Part shown: positions 27,082 to 37,086 of the stretch, one piece after another | Layout: the number at the start of each line of letters is the position of its first letter | How positions within the stretch are numbered: position 1 is the stretch's first letter | Program-made: the position numbers and the translations under genes | Assembly: GCF_000819885.1 (NCBI RefSeq) | Contig: NZ_CDBO01000021.1 | Location: 62,001-126,000, forward strand | DNA from: Aeromonas fluvialis | GTDB lineage: Bacteria > Pseudomonadota > Gammaproteobacteria > Enterobacterales > Aeromonadaceae | DNA length: 64,000 nt | Direction of reading: 5' to 3' | The notes under the pieces: generated by a model | What the model saw: the letters and a program-made list of their open reading frames with translations, nothing else | Database searches by the model: none | Told to the model about the DNA's origin: nothing

Positions 27082-27283
27082 CTGTCTCAAAGCGAGATGA
27101 TGTTGGCTAGGGGTCAAGCCGGGTGGCGAGCGTTTTGGCCGTTTGCCAGCGCCCAAAGTGCCGGTGGAGTAAAGGGGATATTAGAACGTGGGTGGCGGAT
27201 GATGAAAAGTGCTGATCACCGAATGGGAGAGAAGTTCAAAAACATCCCCAAGCGATGCTTGGGGATGTTTGTATAAGAGACAG
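27082..27283 (-). mobile_element. Decayed left end of an IS4-family (Tn5-like) element, copy 1
   Basis: Read on the minus strand from 27283 it begins CTGTCTCTTATACAAA, followed by a hairpin and a stretch matching the better-kept copy at 48510 (GAACTT..TCCCATT..GTGATC..TTTCATC). Further in, the frame TPPALWALANGQNARHP resembles the transposase N-terminus TQPALWAQAQFGHANL of that copy but has stops. The far limit is uncertain; a CTGTCTC at 27082 gives the segment a heptamer at both ends, so a small non-autonomous element is possible. No target duplication was seen. The adjoining 26870-27081 holds nothing I can assign. Confidence 0.65.
27236..27268 (-). terminator. Terminator of the yebC operon supplied by the IS end
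   Basis: CATCCCCAAGC / GCTTGGGGATG stem (27243-27253, 27257-27267) followed by TTTTT on the minus strand, about 50 bp past the yebC stop. The hairpin is part of the IS relic. Confidence 0.8.
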
Positions 27284-27320
27284 GCCATCTGGCTGCCATC
27301 GGGAGAGCATGACTCAGCGA

Positions 27321-28061
27321 TCAGAGGGTCGCCGCGACTTCATCGGAAATGGAGCCGTTGTGATACACCTCTTGCACGTCGTCAAGATCTTCCAGCATGT
27401 CGATGAGGCGCATCAGCTTGGGCGCGGTTTCGGCATCCAGCTCGGCTTCGGTGGAGGGAATCATGGTCACCTCGGCGCTCTGGGCTTTGAAGCCAGCCGC
27501 TTCCAGACCATCCAGCACGGTACCGAAATCGTTCGGGGTGGTATACACCTCGATGGAGCCATCCTCTTCGGTGACCACGTCATCGGCACCCGCTTCCAGT
27601 GCGGCATCCATCAGGGCATCTTCGTCTACGCCCACGAAAGTCAGCAGACCCTTCTTGCTGAACAGATAGGCAACGGAGCCATCAGTACCCAGGTTGCCAC
27701 CGCACTTGCTGAAGGCGTGACGCACTTCGGCAACGGTACGGTTACGGTTGTCAGTCAGGCATTCCACCATCACGGCAGAGCCAGCCGGGCCGTAACCTTC
27801 GTAGACGATGGTTTCGAGCTGTTCGCCATCGCCACCACCGGCACCACGCTGGATAGCGCGGTTGATGGTGTCACGGGTCATGTTGTTGGTCAGGGCGGCA
27901 GTCACCGCGGCACGCAGGCGCGGGTTGTTGGCCGGATCCGGATCACCGAGACGCGCGGACGTAGTGATTTCGCGGATCAGCTTGGTGAAGATCTTGCCAC
28001 GCTTGGCGTCCTGAGCGGCCTTGCGGTGTTTGATGTTGGCCCATTTACTGTGACCTGCCAT
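27321..28061 (-). CDS. yebC: YebC/TACO1 family protein
   Basis: 246 residues with the standard start [20 protein letters not shown] and the conserved [16 protein letters not shown] segment. Family members act as transcriptional regulators or, as reported for some, as helpers of translation at difficult proline stretches; I cannot say which applies here. GGAGAG precedes the ATG. In E. coli and Vibrio ruvC and ruvAB follow; here an IS relic lies directly downstream instead and the ruv genes are absent. Confidence 0.96.
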   Translation of the reverse strand: MAGHSKWANIKHRKAAQDAKRGKIFTKLIREITTSARLGDPDPANNPRLRAAVTAALTNNMTRDTINRAIQRGAGGGDGEQLETIVYEGYGPAGSAVMVECLTDNRNRTVAEVRHAFSKCGGNLGTDGSVAYLFSKKGLLTFVGVDEDALMDAALEAGADDVVTEEDGSIEVYTTPNDFGTVLDGLEAAGFKAQSAEVTMIPSTEAELDAETAPKLMRLIDMLEDLDDVQEVYHNGSISDEVAATL

Positions 28062-28163
28062 AGAGACTCTCCGTTATTTTTTAAATGTCAGTAACACTGA
28101 TCATGACTAACCCAAGGGAGACGCAGAGGCCGCACGGCGGCGGCCTCTGGTGCCGGTGTCGGC

Positions 28164-29930
28164 TTACTCGTCGCCCTTGACGGTGGTTGCAATCGCCAGC
28201 TCACCCAGTTGGGCGGCATTGGCAAGGCTGGGGGCGTCTGTCATCAGACAGGCGGCCGCGGTCGTTTTCGGGAAGGCAATCACGTCCCGAATGTTTTCAG
28301 TGCCGGTCAGCAGCATGCTGAGACGGTCCAGACCAAAGGCCAGGCCGGCGTGCGGCGGCGTACCGTACTTCAGGGCATCGAGCAGGAAGCCGAACTTCAG
28401 GCGCTGCTCGGCCGGGGAGATCCCCAGGATGTCGAACACGCTGGACTGCATCTCGCTGTTGTGGATACGGACAGAACCGCCGCCCACTTCGTAGCCGTTG
28501 ATCACCATGTCGTAGGCGTTGGCATAGGCCCCCAGCGGGTTTGCCTTCAGCTCGGCCGGGCTCATGTTGCTCGGGGCAGTGAACGGGTGGTGCATGGCAG
28601 CCAAACCGCCTTCACTGTCTTCTTCGAACATCGGGAAGTCGATGACCCACAACGGCTTCCAGCTGTTCTCCAGCAGACCCAGATCGCGACCCACTTTCAG
28701 ACGCAGGGCGCCCATGGCATCGCAGACCACTTTCTTGCTGTCTGCACCGAAGAAGATGATGTCGCCGTCAGCGGCGCCGGTACGAGCCAGGATCTCGCGC
28801 ACGATCTCGTCGGAGAGGAACTTGGCCACCGGGGACTGCACACCTTCGAGTCCGTTGGCAGCGGCGTTGACCTTCATCCAGGCCAGACCCTTGGCACCGT
28901 AGATGCCGACGAACTTGGTGTACTCGTCGATCTGCTTGCGGGACAGCTCGGCGCCGCCAGGTACTTTCAGGGCTGCCACGCGCCCTTTCGGATCGTTGGC
29001 GGGACCGGCGAACACCGCAAACTCGACGGCGGTCAGCAGATCTGCCACATCGACCAGCTCCATCGGCAGACGCAGGTCAGGCTTGTCGGAGCCGAAGCGA
29101 CGCATGGCCTCGTCGAAGCTCATGATCGGGAAGTCGCCCAGATCCACATTCAGGATGTGCATCCACAGTTTGCGGATCATCTCTTCCATGATTTCACGCA
29201 CTTGCGGCGCGGTCATGAAGGAGGTCTCCACGTCGATCTGGGTGAATTCCGGCTGGCGGTCGGCACGCAGGTCTTCGTCACGGAAGCACTTGACGATCTG
29301 GTAGTAACGGTCGAAGCCGGACATCATCAGCAACTGCTTGAACAGCTGGGGAGATTGCGGCAGGGCGTAGAACTTTCCCTTGTGCACACGGCTCGGTACC
29401 AGATAGTCACGGGCACCTTCCGGAGTGGCCTTGGTCAGCATCGGGGTCTCGATATCGAGGAAGCCGTGCTCGTCCATGAAGCGACGAACGAAGGCGCTGG
29501 CCTTGGCACGGGTCTTCAGGTATTTGGCCATCTCGGGGCGACGCAGATCAAGGTAGCGATACTTGAGGCTGATTTCTTCGCTGTTGACCTGGTTGAAGTC
29601 CAGCGGGAGCGGCTCGGCACGGTTGATGATGTTGAGCTCGTGAGCGAACACTTCGATGGCACCGGTGGCCATGTCGCTGTTACGCTGAGACTCGGGACGG
29701 GTGCGCACCACACCGGTCACCTGGATGCAGAACTCGCCGCGCAGCTCGGAGGCCAGGGCGAACGCGTCCGGTTTGTCCGGATCGAAGAACACCTGCACGA
29801 TCCCTTCGCGATCGCGCATGTCGATAAAGATCAGACCGCCGAGATCACGACGACGATGGACCCAACCGCACAATGTAATGGTCTGCCCGGCATGGGCCTC
29901 ATTGACCTGTCCGCAATAGATAGAGCGCAT
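28164..29930 (-). CDS. aspS: Aspartyl-tRNA synthetase
   Basis: 588 residues, the bacterial length. N-terminal anticodon-binding OB fold ([20 protein letters not shown]), class II core with motif 2 ([18 protein letters not shown]) and motif 3 ([13 protein letters not shown]). The bacterial insertion domain lies between motifs 2 and 3. Charges tRNA-Asp. The start is MRSIYCGQ at 29930; the open frame extends 21 codons upstream. Operon fmdB-like - aspS - yebC. Confidence 0.97.
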   Translation of the reverse strand: MRSIYCGQVNEAHAGQTITLCGWVHRRRDLGGLIFIDMRDREGIVQVFFDPDKPDAFALASELRGEFCIQVTGVVRTRPESQRNSDMATGAIEVFAHELNIINRAEPLPLDFNQVNSEEISLKYRYLDLRRPEMAKYLKTRAKASAFVRRFMDEHGFLDIETPMLTKATPEGARDYLVPSRVHKGKFYALPQSPQLFKQLLMMSGFDRYYQIVKCFRDEDLRADRQPEFTQIDVETSFMTAPQVREIMEEMIRKLWMHILNVDLGDFPIMSFDEAMRRFGSDKPDLRLPMELVDVADLLTAVEFAVFAGPANDPKGRVAALKVPGGAELSRKQIDEYTKFVGIYGAKGLAWMKVNAAANGLEGVQSPVAKFLSDEIVREILARTGAADGDIIFFGADSKKVVCDAMGALRLKVGRDLGLLENSWKPLWVIDFPMFEEDSEGGLAAMHHPFTAPSNMSPAELKANPLGAYANAYDMVINGYEVGGGSVRIHNSEMQSSVFDILGISPAEQRLKFGFLLDALKYGTPPHAGLAFGLDRLSMLLTGTENIRDVIAFPKTTAAACLMTDAPSLANAAQLGELAIATTVKGDE

Positions 29931-29962
29931 GGACTTCTTCCTTCGAAATTGTAGAGAGACGG

Positions 29963-30214
29963 TTAACCTTGGGCCGCCGGGCACGACTGGCAAGCACCGT
30001 CTGTCTCACAGCTGGCCAGATTCTTTTTCTTACCCGGTTTGAAATCAGTCTCGTACCATCCGGTTCCCTTGAGCCGGAAGCCTGCCGCCGATATCAGCTT
30101 GACCAGATTCGGCTTGCTACAGGCCGGGCAGTCGGTCAGAGGGGCATCGGAAAGCTTTTGCAGTTTTGCCAATTCATGGCCACAGACGTCGCAACGATAT
30201 TCGTAGATAGGCAT
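29963..30214 (-). CDS. FmdB-type zinc ribbon protein
   Basis: 83 residues. [20 protein letters not shown] with two CxxC pairs (CDVCG; CPAC), the standard FmdB/CxxC_CXXC_SSSS zinc ribbon, plus an unusual C-terminal [15 protein letters not shown]. Function is poorly defined; proteins of this type often precede aspS in proteobacteria. The SD is weak. First gene of the leftward aspS operon and divergent from the DUF72 gene. Confidence 0.9.
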   Translation of the reverse strand: MPIYEYRCDVCGHELAKLQKLSDAPLTDCPACSKPNLVKLISAAGFRLKGTGWYETDFKPGKKKNLASCETDGACQSCPAAQG

Positions 30215-30376
30215 GGGTCACAAGAAATTGAAAAACAAAAGGGCTGGCATTATAGAGGAAAACCCCCTTTTGGGTAAAATGGCCAGCAGCCTCCTTTCGC
30301 CAGTTTTTTGCACTCGGTGACAAAAAGCGGGCAAAAAATCGGCATGAATGCGCTAGGAGTAAAGAGAATAACCCCC

Positions 30377-31225
30377 ATGAGTCTCTATTTGGGCCTGCCA
30401 CAGTGGTCCCACCCCGCTTGGCCCGGCCAGTTACTAGGTCTGGGTGCCAAGCCAGCCGAGCACCTCGCCCACTATGCGACCGTGTTCAATTCGGTGGAGG
30501 GCAACACCACCTTCTACGCCCTGCCGATGCCGGAAACGGTACAGCGCTGGGCTGCTGCGGTGCCCAGCCACTTTCGGTTCAACTTCAAGTTTCCGCAAAC
30601 CATCAGCCACCAGAGCGATCTGGTGAGTGCAGGCAAATCGGTAGCCGACTTTATCCGCCTGCTCGCGCCGCTGCACGACAAGCTGGGCCTGCTCACCCTG
30701 CAACTGCCCGCCCGGTTTGGCCCACAGGGGCTGCCCCGGCTTGCGGCCTTTATCGAGCGGCTGCCCGCGCAGTTCAGCTATGCCCTTGAGGTACGTCACC
30801 CCGATTTCTTCGCCAAGGGGGATGCCGAGCGGGCTTTGAACCGGCTGCTGATGGAGCAAGGGGTCAACCGGGTGATGCTCGACAGCCGGCCGCTCTTCTC
30901 GGTAACGGCGACAACGGCGGCACTGATCGATGCCCGGGGCAAGAAGCCGCAGCTGCCGGTGCATCTGCTGGCCACCGCCAGCGCCCCCATGGTGCGCTTT
31001 ATCGGTCTGCCGGATCCGGCTGCCAACAACCCCTTTCTGCCGAGTTGGATACCCCATTGGCGTCAGTGGCTTTCCGAGGGGAAGGATCTCTACCTCTATA
31101 TACATACTGCCGACAATGCCCAGGCACCGGAACTGGCCCGCCAGATCACCCGCTTGCTGGAGCTGGAGATGGCCCCTTGGCCGGGGGAAAACGATCGCGC
31201 ACGGCAGGGAGTGCTGCGCTTTTAG
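30377..31225 (+). CDS. DUF72 family protein (YecE-like)
   Basis: 282 residues. YLGLPQWSHPAWPG, YATVFNSVEGNTTFYALP and FRFNFKFPQTISHQ are typical of the DUF72 TIM-barrel family. Activity unknown. Upstream in-frame starts exist, but MSLYLGLPQW matches the family N-terminus; no strong SD is seen for it. As in E. coli, the gene lies between aspS and cmoAB. Confidence 0.85.
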   Translation: MSLYLGLPQWSHPAWPGQLLGLGAKPAEHLAHYATVFNSVEGNTTFYALPMPETVQRWAAAVPSHFRFNFKFPQTISHQSDLVSAGKSVADFIRLLAPLHDKLGLLTLQLPARFGPQGLPRLAAFIERLPAQFSYALEVRHPDFFAKGDAERALNRLLMEQGVNRVMLDSRPLFSVTATTAALIDARGKKPQLPVHLLATASAPMVRFIGLPDPAANNPFLPSWIPHWRQWLSEGKDLYLYIHTADNAQAPELARQITRLLELEMAPWPGENDRARQGVLRF

Positions 31226-31431
31226 CCAACCTATTCTGCGGCCATCGTTTCACTGCAAAAAAAGTGCTTTTTTGTGGCGTGGCAAGCCCTGGCGTCAAGA
31301 CAAACGGCCCTCAATCCTCTACACTACCGCCCCAAGTAAGGGTCCGTAACATGGCCCGTACGAACAGGAACGGTCCAAAGGATTTCATGACCAGCCACCC
31401 CGTTCGTAAACAGGTGATAAATCTACTCTGA

Positions 31432-33215
<1,784 letters not shown>

Positions 33216-33267
33216 CCGCTGGCGCTTGCGGAAGTTACACTGACCCAATTCCAGGAAGCACAGTTAA

Positions 33268-34056
33268 ATGAATGACATGAAAAGCAAATTAAAAGGAATG
33301 ACCCTGCTCTCCCTGCTTAGTCTCGGCGGGTGTGTCAATATGGAGAAAGCGCCTCAGGTTCCTGCCCTGACGCTGGCCGAGCTTCGTAGCGAGCTGAGTC
33401 AGAGCGAGCAGCTCCTGCAAACATCCATGGAACAGCAACAGAAGCAGTATGTGCAGCAACAGCACCTGCTGGTTCAGCTCAACACCGATGTCACCAATAT
33501 GAAAGAATCCGTCAAGCAAGTAGACCACAAGCTCGCCACCCTCCCCACCGAGCCGCCCAAACCGATGGTGATCCCCACCGAGAAGTGCCCGGCGCCCACT
33601 CAGGGTCACACCATCGATGGCAAGCTGATGGTCGGCGAAGCGGAGTGGATCTGGGTTGACGCGGCCAACGACGCCTTCCAGGCGCGGGTCGATACCGGTG
33701 CGACCACCTCCTCCATCAGTGCGCAGGAGATCACCATTTTCGAGCGCAACGGCAAGAACTGGGTACGCTTCTTCCTGAGCCATCAGGAAGTGGACGATAA
33801 GATCCAGATCGAGGCGCCACTGGTGCGCCATGTGCGAGTCCGTCAGGCTTCCGCCGACGATCTCGATCGCCGTCCGGTGGTCCGTCTGACTGTGCGCATT
33901 GGCGACATGACCGAGAAGGCCGAATTTACCCTGAAGGACCGTAGCGACATGACCTTCCCGGTGCTGCTGGGTCGAGAATTTTTGAAAGACATCGCCGTGG
34001 TCGATGTGGCCCGCGAATATATCCAACCCAAACCCAAGCTCAAGGATGTGAAATAA
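33268..34056 (+). CDS. Retropepsin-like aspartyl protease lipoprotein (PF05618 type)
   Basis: 262 residues. N-terminal lipoprotein signal (LLSLLSLGGC), a glutamine-rich coiled coil (about 40-90, LLQTSMEQQQKQYVQQQ), then a C-terminal domain with RVDTGATTSSISAQE, the D-T-G-A catalytic loop of single-domain retropepsin-like proteases often labelled RimK-associated zinc protease. FPVLLGREFLKDIAVVDV is the second characteristic segment. It begins an operon with the inactive transglutaminase and ATP-grasp genes. Probably periplasmic, anchored in a membrane. Confidence 0.88.
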   Translation: MNDMKSKLKGMTLLSLLSLGGCVNMEKAPQVPALTLAELRSELSQSEQLLQTSMEQQQKQYVQQQHLLVQLNTDVTNMKESVKQVDHKLATLPTEPPKPMVIPTEKCPAPTQGHTIDGKLMVGEAEWIWVDAANDAFQARVDTGATTSSISAQEITIFERNGKNWVRFFLSHQEVDDKIQIEAPLVRHVRVRQASADDLDRRPVVRLTVRIGDMTEKAEFTLKDRSDMTFPVLLGREFLKDIAVVDVAREYIQPKPKLKDVK

Positions 34057-34059
34057 TCC

Positions 34060-35598
34060 ATGGTTTCCCGTAAGCCGTTCTATTTGCTGGTAGCCCTGCT
34101 GTACATTGTCGGCCTGGGGATGACGATCTATCACCATATCGCGTTGGATGTACCGCTGACGCCCGGTGAAAAGCGCCAGATCTGGTCCATCGAAGCCAAG
34201 CTGGAGTTTGAAGCCACCGGTGAGCCGGTGATCGCCTCCCTGGCCATTCCGGGCACCCAGCCCGGTTTCACCCTGATGAACGAGAATGCCGCGAGCCCCG
34301 GCTACGGCCTCTCCTTTGTCGAGAAGGATGGCGATGCCCGCGCCGAGTGGTCGATCCGCAGTGCGACTGGCCGTCAGGAGCTCTACTACCGCGTGGACAT
34401 GATGGCGGATGCCCATGCCAAGCCGGCCGCCAATCCGCAGCCGCCCGCCATCGAAAAGCAGATCGAAAGTGAGCCCTACGCCACTGCGATGAAGCAGATC
34501 CTCGAGCGGGCTCAGGAGCGCTCTGCCGACGGCTACACCCTGACCCGCGAGATCATCAAGGAGATCGAGAAGCAGGAGCAGAACGCCGAGCTGCTGAAAA
34601 AGCACAAGAGCCGCGCCAACCTGATCGCCGAGTTGCTCAACAATGCCGATGTGCCCACCCGGGTGGTGCATGCCCTGAATCTGGAAGATGGCCGCCGTCG
34701 TCAGGAGCTTGTGGATTACCTGCAGGTGTTCAACAGCCCGACCGACTACAAGCTGTTCAACCCGCAAACCGGTGAACAGGGTCGCCCCGCCAACCTGCTG
34801 CTGTGGGAGTACAACTCAGGTGCCCTGCTGGACGTGACCGGGGGTCACAACTCCCGCGTCAGTTTCTCGATGATCGAGCAGGAGCAGCCAGTCAGCGTGG
34901 CACTGGCCCAGAAGTTCGAAAAATCAGAGATGATGAACTTCTCCATCCACAGCTTGCCGCTGGAAGAGCAGACCCTGTTCAAAGGCTTGCTGCTGATCCC
35001 GATCGGCGTGCTGATGGTAGTGTTCCTGCGGGTACTGGTGGGGATCAAGACTTCGGGCACCTTCATGCCGGTGCTGATCGCGGTCGCCTTTATCCAGACC
35101 CAGCTCATCACCGGTCTGGTTGGCTTCCTGCTGATCGTCGGCACCGGTCTGGTGATCCGCTCCTACCTGTCGCGGCTCAACCTGCTACTGGTCGCACGGA
35201 TATCCGCCATCATCATCATGGTGATCTCGATGATTGGCATCTTCTCCGCCTTAGCCTTCAAACTGGGGCTGACCGACGGCATGAAGATTACCTTCTTCCC
35301 GATGATCATCCTCTCCTGGACCATCGAACGGATGTCCATCCTGTGGGAAGAAGAGGGCCCGAAAGAGGTATTCCGTCAGGGCGGCGGCTCTCTGCTGGTG
35401 GCCATCATCGCCTATCTGGCCATGGACAACGAACTGATCCGTCACCTCACTTTCAACTTCCTCGGTCTGCAGCTGGTGCTGATGGCGACCGTGCTGTTGA
35501 TGGGTAACTACACCGGCTACAAGCTGAGCGAGCTCAAGCGCTTCAAGCCGCTGGTGGACGAGATGAAATCTGGCGTCACCCCGGGTAAGGACAAGTAA
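34060..35598 (+). CDS. Inactive transglutaminase fused to seven transmembrane helices
   Basis: 512 residues. One N-terminal membrane helix (YLLVALLYIVGLGMTIYHHI), a periplasmic region (about 30-305) with the degenerate transglutaminase-like part LLNNADVPTRVVHALNLEDG, then about seven helices from GLLLIPIGVLMVVFLRVLV onward. This architecture is described as inactive transglutaminase/7TM (PF14400/PF14402). It lies 3 bp after the protease gene and 3 bp before the ligase gene. Likely presents or senses the peptide-modified product at the membrane; that is inference. Confidence 0.88.
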   Translation: MVSRKPFYLLVALLYIVGLGMTIYHHIALDVPLTPGEKRQIWSIEAKLEFEATGEPVIASLAIPGTQPGFTLMNENAASPGYGLSFVEKDGDARAEWSIRSATGRQELYYRVDMMADAHAKPAANPQPPAIEKQIESEPYATAMKQILERAQERSADGYTLTREIIKEIEKQEQNAELLKKHKSRANLIAELLNNADVPTRVVHALNLEDGRRRQELVDYLQVFNSPTDYKLFNPQTGEQGRPANLLLWEYNSGALLDVTGGHNSRVSFSMIEQEQPVSVALAQKFEKSEMMNFSIHSLPLEEQTLFKGLLLIPIGVLMVVFLRVLVGIKTSGTFMPVLIAVAFIQTQLITGLVGFLLIVGTGLVIRSYLSRLNLLLVARISAIIIMVISMIGIFSALAFKLGLTDGMKITFFPMIILSWTIERMSILWEEEGPKEVFRQGGGSLLVAIIAYLAMDNELIRHLTFNFLGLQLVLMATVLLMGNYTGYKLSELKRFKPLVDEMKSGVTPGKDK

Positions 35599-35601
35599 CC
35601 G

Positions 35602-36567
35602 ATGTGGTTCTGGGAAAAATACACCACCCCGTGGAGCCTGTCCCAATCAGGCATCCTCGGCATGAACAAGCGCAACCACTCCTACATCAGCCGCTACAAT
35701 CCGCGCAGCCTCTATCCGCTGGTGGATGACAAGTTGCAGACCAAGCAAATTGCGCTGGATGCAGGCGTTACCGTGCCCGAGCTGATCGGTACCATCCGTG
35801 CCCAGCACGATGTGGGTCGTATCACCGATCTGGTAAAGGATTGGCCGGGCTTCTGCATCAAGCCGGCCCGTGGCTCGGGCGGTAAGGGGATCCTGGTGAT
35901 CCTGCGTCAGGAAGATGGTCTCTTCTACAAGCCCAACGGCAGCGCCTGCAACGGCCAGGATCTGGAACGCCATGTCTCCAACATTCTGGCGGGGCTCTAC
36001 TCGCTGGGGGGCAAGCCCGATGTGGCGCTGGTCGAAGGCCTCATCAACTTTGATGATGTGTTCGACGGTTACTCCTTTGAAGGGGTACCCGATGCCCGGG
36101 TGATCATCTTCAAGGGGTTCCCGGTGATGGCGATGATGCGCCTCTCCACCGCCGCCTCGGACGGCAAGGCGAACCTGCACCAAGGCGCCGTGGGGGTAGG
36201 CCTGTGCCTGCGTACCGGACGCGCGCTGCGGGCGGTGCAGTTTGGCAATCCGCTGCGCCACCATCCGGATACCGGCCTCGACCTCTATGAGCTCAAGGTT
36301 CCCCACTGGGATACGCTGCTCACCCTGGCCGCCTCCTGCTACGAGATGTCGGGTCTGGGCTATATCGGTACTGACATGGTGCTCGACAAGTTCCGCGGCC
36401 CCATGCTGCTGGAGCTCAACGCTCGTCCTGGTCTTGCCATCCAGATCGCCAACGGTCGCGGTCTGGTGCCCAATCTCAAGACCATCGAAAAATTGGGTCA
36501 GGTGAAGATGAACGTGGCACAGCGGGTCAACTTCGCCAAGGATCACTTCGGGATCTTTGAGGAATAA
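35602..36567 (+). CDS. RimK-related ATP-grasp (alpha-L-glutamate ligase-like) protein
   Basis: 321 residues. ATP-grasp features: FCIKPARGSGGKGILVI (nucleotide-binding loop), DVALVEGLINFDDVF and MLLELNARPGLAIQIAN (metal-binding). Matches the RimK-related ligase group found with 7TM transglutaminase-like genes. Should form an amide bond, adding an amino acid or peptide to an unknown acceptor. Last gene of the three-gene operon and followed by a strong terminator. Confidence 0.9.
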   Translation: MWFWEKYTTPWSLSQSGILGMNKRNHSYISRYNPRSLYPLVDDKLQTKQIALDAGVTVPELIGTIRAQHDVGRITDLVKDWPGFCIKPARGSGGKGILVILRQEDGLFYKPNGSACNGQDLERHVSNILAGLYSLGGKPDVALVEGLINFDDVFDGYSFEGVPDARVIIFKGFPVMAMMRLSTAASDGKANLHQGAVGVGLCLRTGRALRAVQFGNPLRHHPDTGLDLYELKVPHWDTLLTLAASCYEMSGLGYIGTDMVLDKFRGPMLLELNARPGLAIQIANGRGLVPNLKTIEKLGQVKMNVAQRVNFAKDHFGIFEE

Positions 36568-36587
36568 GCCCTCCGATTGTGAACTGA

Positions 36588-36610
36588 GCGCGCCTATGGC
36601 GCGCTTTTTT
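36588..36610 (+). terminator. Intrinsic terminator of the protease/7TM/ligase operon
   Basis: GCGCGCC / GGCGCGC stem, TAT loop, six T's. Confidence 0.9.
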
Positions 36611-37039
36611 GTATCTATGGATGGGATATCGCGGGAAGGTCGGTTGAACCACGGGGAACACTCCGTTCAAGGCTTTTGCTGCTTCCTCTGCCCATTGTTA
36701 TGTCACGGAGCTCTTCGGTCGATGAAACCAGTTAGACAGATCAGGGCCTGCGTGTCGTGACGCACTGTTGTGACGTGATGCTGCTCCTCTCTCTTTACCA
36801 TGTGCTGCTTCTGGGTAGCGTAGGTGGCTTGTGCCTGCCGATGTAGCAAATGGCCCTATGGATAGGGTGCCTTGGGGGTAATGGCGTGATCTGGCAGCCT
36901 CGTTGTGGTCGGCAAGCAAGCCCCGACTTGGGGTGCAGATACCGGATTGCGGTGCAAGGGGGCTGGTTGCTTGGCAGAGATGGGGAAGAGATCTATGTAC
37001 TATCGCAATATGCAGGGAGAGAGGAGGGCGGTGGCAGAT
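36611..37039. other. Gene-free interval between convergent operons
   Basis: About 430 bp without a supported gene. Frames open here lack start signals and composition typical of the neighbours. No repeat or RNA recognised. Confidence 0.45.
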
Positions 37040-37040
37040 A

Positions 37041-37067
37041 AAAAAAGCCCGCGCAGTGCGCGGGCTT
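37041..37067 (-). terminator. Intrinsic terminator of adhE
   Basis: GCCCGCGC / GCGCGGGC stem followed by seven T's on the minus strand. Confidence 0.92.
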
Positions 37068-37086
37068 GTTATTACAAGGCCGATTA

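Noticed and set aside
28209-29954. 581-codon open frame antisense to aspS
   Set aside because: Composition is that of a GC-rich shadow; aspS is certain.
33289-34767. 492-codon antisense frame across the protease and 7TM genes
   Set aside because: No domain and crosses two well-supported genes; shadow frame.
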